Below, piece after piece: positions 1 through 4,875 of a stretch of DNA of 6,525 bases. The notes under the pieces were generated by a model. It ran no database searches and was not told where the DNA came from. It worked only from the letters and a program-made list of their open reading frames with translations. Location of the stretch: positions 1,409-7,933 of the forward strand of contig DBME01000365.1 of the NCBI GenBank assembly GCA_002298155.1. The letters run 5' to 3'. The first letter of the stretch is position 1. The number at the start of each line of letters is the position of its first letter. Source of the stretch: Holophagaceae bacterium UBA706. GTDB taxonomy: Bacteria; Acidobacteriota; Holophagae; Holophagales; Holophagaceae. The position numbers and the translations under genes were made by a program.

Positions 1-2261
1 AGGCCCAGGCCGGTGCCCTTGCCCACCGCCTTCGTGGTGAAGAAGGGCTCGAAGATGTGCTGGAGGATCTCCGGCTCCATGCCGCAGCCCGAATCGGTCA
101 GGCTCAGCTCCACGAACTCCCCTTCCACGGCCGACGCGTGCTCCCGGAGCAGGTCGGGACCCACCACGGCGTTGTCCAGGCGCAGGGTCACCTGGCCCAC
201 GCCCTGGATGGCGTCCCGGGCGTTGACCGTGAGGTTCGCGAGGATCTGGTCGATCTGGGAGGGATCCATCCGGATCTTCCAGAGGCCCTCCTTGCGCACC
301 CAGGCCAGGGAGATGTCCTCCCCGATGAGCCTGCCCAGCATCTTGAGCATCCCCTGGATCGTCTCGTTCAGGTCGAGGGTCTTGGGCACCACGGTCTGCT
401 TGCGGGCGAAGGCCAGCAACTGGCGGGTGAGTTCACCCGAACGCTGCGCGGCCTTGCTGATCTCGGTCAGGTAGGGGAGGAAGGCCTTGGAGCCGGGCAT
501 CATCATCGCCACTTCGGCCTGGCAGAGGATCACGCCCAGCATGTTGTTGAAGTCGTGCGCGACTCCACCGGCGAGACGGCCGATGGATTCGAGCTTCTGG
601 ATCTGCACCAGCTCCAGTTCGAGCCGGCGGTGTTCCTCCTCGGCGGCCTTGAGGTCCGTGACGTCCCGGTCCAGGCCCCGGAAGCCCTGCAGGGCGCCGG
701 CGCCATCGAGGATGGGCGTGCCGGTGGAGAGGGTCTGGCGGCGCGTCCCGTCCTTGCGGAGCAGGGTGGCGGGGAGGTTCTTGAAAGGGGCGGCTTCCTG
801 GAAGAGGCCGTGGAAGCGGATCTCCATGCCGCCGCGGTCCTCGGGGGGGAACAGTTCCAGCATGTCCCGCCCGGCAAGTTCCTCCGGCTGGTAGCCCAGC
901 ACGGGAACCATGCTTTCGGAAACGTACGTGAGCCGCCGCTCGTGGTCGATCTCCCAGAGCCAGTCCGAGGAGGCCCGGGCCAGGTCCTGGAACCGCCGTT
1001 CGCTTTCCACGAGGGCCTCTTCCGTAAGCCGCCGCGCCGAGATGTCCACGTGGGTGATCACCACACCGTCCCGGGAGGAGCCCAGGGGGGTCACGTTCAT
1101 GGAGAACCAGCGCTTCTTCTGGCGGGAATGGCAGGGGTATTCGGTGGTGAAGCCCTTCGAGCGCCCTCCCAGCACATCGAGGATCCCGTCGTAGGCTTCC
1201 CGGGCCCCGGGGGCGCCTTCATGAGCGGCCTTCCCGCAGACTTCCAGGTAGTTCGCGCCGACGCCGGTGCCGCTGGGCACGATGCCCGGCTGAGCGCCGT
1301 TGGCCTCCGCGAATTCCCGCCAGGGCGCGTTCACCGCCAGGATGACGCCCAGGGGATCCAGCACCACCACGTGGGCGCTGATGGAATCAAGGATGGCCCG
1401 GTTGAACTGCTCCATGGAGCGGACCGCCTCCAGCGAGGAGAGCCGCTGGGCGATGTCCTGGACGAAGATGAAGAACCGGCCGCCATCCATGGGGGAATAG
1501 GAGACGTTCACTTCCACGGGCCAGAGGGTGCCGTCCTTGGCCCGGTGCCGGCTCTCGTACCGGTCCTGCCCCGTCCCGCGGATCATCCCACGGCGCGCCT
1601 GGGCCTCGCCGGCTCCCTCCTCATCGGAGAGCTCCTCATCGCCCATGGTCAGGAGCTCCTCGCGGGTGTAGCCGGAGCGGCGGCAGTAGGCGTCGTTCAC
1701 GAGGATGATGCGCCCGCCGCCGTCGGTGATCAGGCAGCCCGCGCCGGTGGTCTCCATCAGGCTCCGGTACAGGGCGTCCAGGCGTTTGCGGGAGCCTTCG
1801 CTCTCCTCCAGGGCCTTCAGCGCCGTCCGGTCCTGCTCCGCCGCCACCTTGAGTTCCTCCGCCATCCGGGCGGCTTCCCTCCGGGTGCGGCGCAGGGCCT
1901 CCATGAGCAGGCTCACGAGGATGCCGTTGGCCACCAGGAATGCCAGCTGGACCCGATCGAAGCCGTGCTGGATGCGCAGGGAATGTTCAGGAGGCAGGAA
2001 CAGGAAGTCGGCCGCGATGGCCGACAGGGCCGTGGCCAGAAGGCCCGGGCCGAGGCCACCGGCGTAGGCTGCCAGCAGGATGGGCAGCATGAAGAGGATG
2101 AGCAGCGGACGGTTCGGGAAGGCCTCCCCCAGGCCCAGCCGGAGACCCAGGGTCGCCAGCGTCGCCAGGACCGCGATGGTGTAGCCCCATCCTTTGCCTG
2201 GCCGGCTTCCCGGGTGGGTCGCGACGATCCGATTCAGGGACGGAAACCTTGAAAAAATCAT
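1..2261 (-). CDS. DUF4118/multi-PAS sensor histidine kinase (3' end cut by window)
   Basis: Membrane-bound histidine kinase, 753 codons visible; the frame runs off position 1 without a stop. Order of domains seen: a KdpD-like DUF4118 membrane region (about residues 26-125, four hydrophobic helices, with AGGLGPGLLATALSA near 68-82); a short coiled linker (125-165); PAS1 (163-272); PAS2 (286-410, containing NYLEVC and EYPCHS); PAS3 (420-540, SDWLWEID, then RKDG and DVTDLK); a HisKA H-box GGVAHDFNN with phospho-acceptor His569; N-box NLTVNARDA (Asn680); G1 box DSGCGM (723-728); FEPFF (738-741); and the beginning of G2 (GTGLG) at the edge. ATG at 2261 is preceded two codons upstream by an in-frame TAA, so no longer start exists; the ribosome site is weak (GGA, 6 nt away). 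It follows the regulator/kinase pair by 94 bp on the same strand. Kinases with this VAHDFNN core often end in a receiver domain, which would lie outside. Signal unknown; PAS domains suggest cytosolic redox, ligand or light input (inference). Confidence 0.95.
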   Translation of the reverse strand, partial: MIFSRFPSLNRIVATHPGSRPGKGWGYTIAVLATLATLGLRLGLGEAFPNRPLLILFMLPILLAAYAGGLGPGLLATALSAIAADFLFLPPEHSLRIQHGFDRVQLAFLVANGILVSLLMEALRRTRREAARMAEELKVAAEQDRTALKALEESEGSRKRLDALYRSLMETTGAGCLITDGGGRIILVNDAYCRRSGYTREELLTMGDEELSDEEGAGEAQARRGMIRGTGQDRYESRHRAKDGTLWPVEVNVSYSPMDGGRFFIFVQDIAQRLSSLEAVRSMEQFNRAILDSISAHVVVLDPLGVILAVNAPWREFAEANGAQPGIVPSGTGVGANYLEVCGKAAHEGAPGAREAYDGILDVLGGRSKGFTTEYPCHSRQKKRWFSMNVTPLGSSRDGVVITHVDISARRLTEEALVESERRFQDLARASSDWLWEIDHERRLTYVSESMVPVLGYQPEELAGRDMLELFPPEDRGGMEIRFHGLFQEAAPFKNLPATLLRKDGTRRQTLSTGTPILDGAGALQGFRGLDRDVTDLKAAEEEHRRLELELVQIQKLESIGRLAGGVAHDFNNMLGVILCQAEVAMMMPGSKAFLPYLTEISKAAQRSGELTRQLLAFARKQTVVPKTLDLNETIQGMLKMLGRLIGEDISLAWVRKEGLWKIRMDPSQIDQILANLTVNARDAIQGVGQVTLRLDNAVVGPDLLREHASAVEGEFVELSLTDSGCGMEPEILQHIFEPFFTTKAVGKGTGLG

Positions 2262-2264
2262 GAG

Positions 2265-2273
2265 TTATCCACA
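2265..2273 (+). promoter_or_regulatory. Perfect consensus DnaA box
   Basis: TTATCCACA matches the consensus 9-mer bound by the replication initiator DnaA at all nine positions. It sits 3 bp upstream of the start codon of the PAS kinase, on the opposite strand to that gene, in the leader region. I see no cluster of further boxes and no AT-rich unwinding element, so this is not an origin. It could be a DnaA-controlled operator or a chance match; binding is not shown. Confidence 0.4.
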
Positions 2274-2280
2274 AAGGGAT

Positions 2281-2304
2281 GGCGGGGGTTCCCAGTGAAC
2301 CGCC
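2281..2304 (-). other. Small imperfect hairpin in the leader of the PAS kinase
   Basis: GGTTC (2287-2291) and GAACC (2297-2301) form a perfect 5 bp stem round a 5-base loop. The flanking GGC (2281-2283) and GCC (2302-2304) extend it across a 3-base bulge. It lies between the two kinase genes. No run of T follows on the minus strand, so it is not a canonical intrinsic terminator; it could slow polymerase or shape the mRNA leader. Confidence 0.35.
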
Positions 2305-2323
2305 AATGACGTGGCCGCGTCAA
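2294..2323 (-). promoter_or_regulatory. Possible sigma70-type promoter for the PAS kinase
   Basis: On the minus strand TTGACG (2323-2318, five of six matches to the -35 consensus) is followed after 18 bases by TTCACT (2299-2294, three of six matches to -10). This would start transcription about 25 bases before the kinase ATG, placing the DnaA box inside the untranslated leader. The -10 is poor, and read-through from the upstream operon across only 94 bp is equally possible. Confidence 0.22.
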
Positions 2324-2328
2324 CGGCG
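2301..2328. repeat. 28 bp dyad symmetry between the two kinase genes
   Basis: An inverted repeat has 11-base arms CGCCAATGACG (2301-2311) and CGTCAACGGCG (2318-2328), paired at 9 of 11 positions around the centre TGGCCG. The two mismatches are adjacent, giving a 4 bp outer and a 5 bp inner stem. It overlaps the putative -35 of the PAS kinase, so it could be an operator, or an RNA hairpin attenuating read-through from the upstream operon. No T-tract follows on either strand. Confidence 0.5.
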
Positions 2329-2355
2329 AATGTCCAAAGCGCGGGGCGAGCCGGG

Positions 2356-4035
2356 TTAACGAAGGGTTGCCTCGCCGAGGGGCAGGCTCAGCACGAACCC
2401 CGCGCCGTCCCGCACGGCGCCGTCCAGTTCCAGCTTGCCGCCCAGGGCCTTGGCCAGGCGCCGGCAGAGGGCGAGCCCCAGGCCGATCCCCGGCGCCCTG
2501 CGCGCGCTTTCGGAACTGGGCGTACGGAACGGGAGGAAGATCCTGGCGACGTCCCCCGGGGGGATGCCGGGGCCGTAATCGCGAAAGCGCATGCGCATCC
2601 AGGGACCATCCCGAACCACATCCAAGCGCAGGGTCGGATCCTGGGCCCCCGCGGCGTACTTGCAGGCGTTGTCCACGAGGTTGAGCAGGATCTGCTCCAC
2701 CACGGTGGGATCCGTGTCCAGGACCAGGGCGGCCAGGGCGGGCTCGGCGACGACCTCCAGGGGCCGGGAGGACTGCCCCGCCCGTTCCGCGAGGCGGGTC
2801 CCGGCGCGGCCGAGAAGCTCGCCCAGGGTCACGGGTCCCCGGTTCACGCCGCGCCGGCTCTCCATCCGGGCGAAGGCGAGGATGTTCTTCACCACATGGT
2901 CGAGCCGGTCCGCCTCCTGGAGGAGCGTCCTCAGCAGCTCCTGGCGCTCGGCGGGATCGGGCACCATGTCGTGGGCCAGGAGTTCGGTGTAGAGCCGGAA
3001 GGTCGTGAGGGGGGACCGGAGCTCGTGCGACACCGTCGAAGCGAAGGCCTCCCTTCGCTCCCCGTCCCGCAGGGCCTTGCGGATCACCAGGGCCCCGGCG
3101 GCCCCTCCCGCCAGCGCGAAGAGCCAGCCCAGGGCCAGGGCCATGCGCACGGCGCCGATGAGGGAGGGCTCCCGCAGCGGAACCCTGCCCGGCAGGACCT
3201 TCACGGGAAGCAGGGCGAGGGTGCGGTTCCGGGGAGCCTGCTCCCCTTCGCCCAAGGGAGCCAGGTCCACCTCCGGCAGATCGCCGAAGGCCGCGCTGCG
3301 CAGGAAATCCTTGAGGGAGGGCCAGTCCAGCCAGGCGCACTGCAGGAACTCCGCCTCCCCCACCCAGACCTGCCGGGCCAGGAAGAGCCGGGAGCCGTTC
3401 CAGAAGGCCGCGATGGAGCCCTGATTCACGTGGAAGGGGGAGGCCAGGCGCCCTCCCCTGGGGACGCTCGAGGCGCGGAGATCCCGAAGGTCCTTGACCG
3501 ACAGGAGGTAGACGCCCCGGCGCGGCATGGCCTCCCGGATCGCGGCGGGCGACAGGGAGGACCGGATCTCGCCCAGGCGCGCGTTCGCCGTGTCCAGGCG
3601 CTGGGGATCGTTCACCACCTGGAGCGCCAGGGGGAGGTTGTCCGGCCCCGGCACCAGGGGCGCGGTGAAGGTCCCCGCGGCGTCGATCTGGAACCGGAGA
3701 AGGACGAGGGGATCGTCCTTGATCAGCATGGGCGAGGGGATGAGGATCTCGCCGGCCGCGAACTGCCTGCGGGCCCGCGTGAAGACCTGCTCGGCGCCGT
3801 GGAAGGCGTCGTAGTGGAAGTAGGGCCTGATGTTCTCCGGGTCCAGGAAGAGGGCCAGGGCCGTTTCCATCTGGGCGATGCCCACGCGCACCCGCTCCTC
3901 CCGAAGGGTGGCGAGGCGCGCCTCCTCCGCGGCCCGTTCCGAGCGGAGGGCCACCCGCGTGGTCCAGGCCATGGCCGCGAGCCCCAGCGCGAGGCCGGCC
4001 GCGAACAGGAACCAGGCCCGCCGGTCCCGCTTCAC
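2356..4035 (-). CDS. Membrane sensor histidine kinase with unassigned sensor domain
   Basis: Inner-membrane histidine kinase, 559 residues, partner of the adjacent response regulator. Residues 1-6 are basic (KRDRR), followed by TM1 (7-24); 29-291 form the predicted extracytoplasmic sensor, beginning with a helical stretch (30-62) and then RPYFHYDAFHG (70-80) and IPSPM (99-103); TM2 is about 292-318. The catalytic core follows with no recognisable HAMP linker: H-box FASTVSHELRSP with His337, N-box NLVDNACKY (Asn456), G1 DYGPGIP (486-492), IFLPF (499-503) and G2 GIGLGL (516-521). All kinase motifs are intact. The start is GTG at 4035, overlapping the regulator's TGA by 4 bp (GTGA), with GGGGAG eight bases upstream; TM1 begins right after this start, supporting it. 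I do not recognise the sensor domain as a named family, so the stimulus is unknown. It should autophosphorylate His337 and pass the phosphate to Asp54 of the regulator. Confidence 0.96.
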   Translation of the reverse strand: MKRDRRAWFLFAAGLALGLAAMAWTTRVALRSERAAEEARLATLREERVRVGIAQMETALALFLDPENIRPYFHYDAFHGAEQVFTRARRQFAAGEILIPSPMLIKDDPLVLLRFQIDAAGTFTAPLVPGPDNLPLALQVVNDPQRLDTANARLGEIRSSLSPAAIREAMPRRGVYLLSVKDLRDLRASSVPRGGRLASPFHVNQGSIAAFWNGSRLFLARQVWVGEAEFLQCAWLDWPSLKDFLRSAAFGDLPEVDLAPLGEGEQAPRNRTLALLPVKVLPGRVPLREPSLIGAVRMALALGWLFALAGGAAGALVIRKALRDGERREAFASTVSHELRSPLTTFRLYTELLAHDMVPDPAERQELLRTLLQEADRLDHVVKNILAFARMESRRGVNRGPVTLGELLGRAGTRLAERAGQSSRPLEVVAEPALAALVLDTDPTVVEQILLNLVDNACKYAAGAQDPTLRLDVVRDGPWMRMRFRDYGPGIPPGDVARIFLPFRTPSSESARRAPGIGLGLALCRRLAKALGGKLELDGAVRDGAGFVLSLPLGEATLR

Positions 4036-4733
4036 GCGCCGGACTCCCCGAACTGGTAGCCCCGGCCCCGCAGCGTGAGGATGATCCGCGGCTCGGCGGC
4101 GTCGTCCCGCAGCTTCTCCCGCAGCCTGGCCACGTGCATGTCCACGGTGCGAGTCTCCAGGGCGTCGGGGTTCATGTGCCAGACCCGGGCGAGGATCTCG
4201 CCGCGGGTGACGGCGCGGCCCGGATTGGCGGCCAGGTAGGCCAGGAGCTCAGCTTCCCGCTCGGACAGCGGCGTTCGGGCCCCGTCGTCGAACCGCAGCT
4301 CCCGCCGGCCAAGGTCCAGGATGCCGCCCGGGACCCGCAGGTCCTGGGGCGGCGCGGTGCGGGCCGGGGAGCGCCTCAGGACGGCCTCGATGCGCGCGAG
4401 CAGCTCCAGGGCGCCGAAGGGCTTGACCACGTAGTCGTCCGCCCCGAACTTGAGCCCCTTCACACGGTCCTCCTCGTCGCCCCGGGCCGTGAGGATGATC
4501 ACCGGCACGAGGATCCCCCGGGTCCGGAGTTCGCGCAGGATCTCCGTGCCGTCGCCATCGGGAAGGTTCAGGTCCAGCATGAGGAGATCGCAGGTGTCGG
4601 CGAGCCCCAGGGCGAGGCCCGTGGCCGCGTCGCCGGCCTCCAGGACCTCGTAGCCGTTGAAGCGGAGGGAATGGAGGATCCCCTTCCTGATGGCAGGGTC
4701 ATCTTCGACGACGAGGATCCGTTGCTTGTCCAT
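4032..4733 (-). CDS. OmpR/PhoB-family DNA-binding response regulator
   Basis: Cytoplasmic transcription factor of 233 residues, usual length for the family. The receiver domain (about 4-118) has the acidic pocket Asp11/Asp12, the phospho-acceptor Asp54 in LMLDLNLPDG, the switch Thr82 in LTAR and Lys104 in VVKPFG, so phosphorylation should be normal. The C-terminal winged helix (about 133-228) ends with the recognition helix TRTVDMHVARLREKL (194-208) and the wing RGRGYQF (222-228). It is the first gene of the operon with the membrane kinase, and its TGA lies within the kinase's GTG start. ATG at 4733 gives the conserved RILVVEDD start; the ribosome site is weak (GGAA six bases ahead). A GGAGG farther upstream belongs to an out-of-frame ATG. 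Likely targets are its own promoter and the divergent VIT/VWA gene through the direct repeat at 4782-4799 (inference). Confidence 0.97.
   Translation of the reverse strand: MDKQRILVVEDDPAIRKGILHSLRFNGYEVLEAGDAATGLALGLADTCDLLMLDLNLPDGDGTEILRELRTRGILVPVIILTARGDEEDRVKGLKFGADDYVVKPFGALELLARIEAVLRRSPARTAPPQDLRVPGGILDLGRRELRFDDGARTPLSEREAELLAYLAANPGRAVTRGEILARVWHMNPDALETRTVDMHVARLREKLRDDAAEPRIILTLRGRGYQFGESGA
4044..4049 (-). promoter_or_regulatory. Ribosome binding site deciding the GTG start of the membrane kinase
   Basis: GGGGAG on the minus strand lies eight bases before the GTG at 4035, inside the last codons of the regulator gene. Together with the GTGA stop/start overlap this indicates translational coupling and equal production of regulator and kinase. 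Confidence 0.6.
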
Positions 4734-4781
4734 GGGCGTTCCGTAAGGGTTGGCGAACCTCCATGATCGCAGAACGGGGCT

Positions 4782-4799
4782 TGTTACGTTCCTTTTACG
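4782..4799. promoter_or_regulatory. 7-4-7 direct repeat, candidate OmpR/PhoB-type regulator box
   Basis: TGTTACG (4782-4788) and TTTTACG (4793-4799) match at six of seven positions and are separated by TTCC, so they repeat every 11 bp. OmpR/PhoB-family dimers bind tandem half-sites with just this spacing (as in the Pho box). The site lies between the regulator gene and the divergent VIT/VWA gene. On the minus strand it covers the -35 position of a possible -10 GATCAT (4768-4763), which would suit activator-dependent autoregulation. Binding by the neighbouring regulator is inferred. Confidence 0.45.
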
Positions 4800-4821
4800 A
4801 TGGGGCTCCGGTCCCGGCCCG

Positions 4822-4851
4822 ATACTCCAAGTGCACCCTCAACCGCGTCAA
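4822..4851 (-). promoter_or_regulatory. Possible sigma70-type promoter for the regulator/kinase operon
   Basis: On the minus strand TTGACG (4851-4846, five of six matches) is followed after 18 bases by GAGTAT (4827-4822, three of six, including the key A and final T). It would give a leader of about 80 bases containing the 7-4-7 repeat, so a bound regulator would then block elongation. On the plus strand the overlapping GATACT (4821-4826) could serve as a -10 for the VIT/VWA gene. Both are weak matches. Confidence 0.28.
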
Positions 4852-4862
4852 GCGCCCTAACC

Positions 4863-4869
4863 AAGGAGG
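4863..4869 (+). promoter_or_regulatory. Strong Shine-Dalgarno of the VIT/VWA gene
   Basis: AAGGAGG lies six bases before the ATG at 4876, close to ideal sequence and spacing and much stronger than those of the divergent genes. An in-frame TAA at 4858-4860 rules out a start farther upstream. It suggests high translation of the secreted protein. Confidence 0.85.
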
Positions 4870-4875
4870 CTCGCC

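Noticed and set aside
57..2252. A 731-codon open frame on the plus strand, opposite the PAS kinase
   Set aside because: Its product is low-complexity (rich in G, A, H, Q, P, V) with no domain, while the opposite strand reads an intact DUF4118-PAS-HisKA-HATPase kinase. In very GC-rich DNA the antisense frame seldom has stops.
2262..2355. Replication origin suggested by the DnaA box
   Set aside because: Only one box, no AT-rich element and no dnaA/dnaN/gyrB neighbours.
2371..2381. Palindrome CCTCGCCGAGG near the end of the membrane kinase as a terminator
   Set aside because: It is inside the last codons of the gene, is short, and no T-rich tract follows on the minus strand.
2258..3340. A 360-codon minus-strand frame inside the membrane kinase
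   Set aside because: It is a shifted frame of the same gene, rich in R, G, P and A, with no domain; the kinase frame carries all H, N, G1 and G2 boxes.
2311..4059. A 582-codon open frame on the plus strand, opposite the membrane kinase
   Set aside because: Same GC effect; the product has no recognisable motif, no ribosome site was seen, and it covers a kinase with every catalytic motif intact.
4134..4766. A 210-codon plus-strand frame opposite the response regulator
   Set aside because: Antisense shadow; the regulator on the other strand has all receiver and winged-helix residues.
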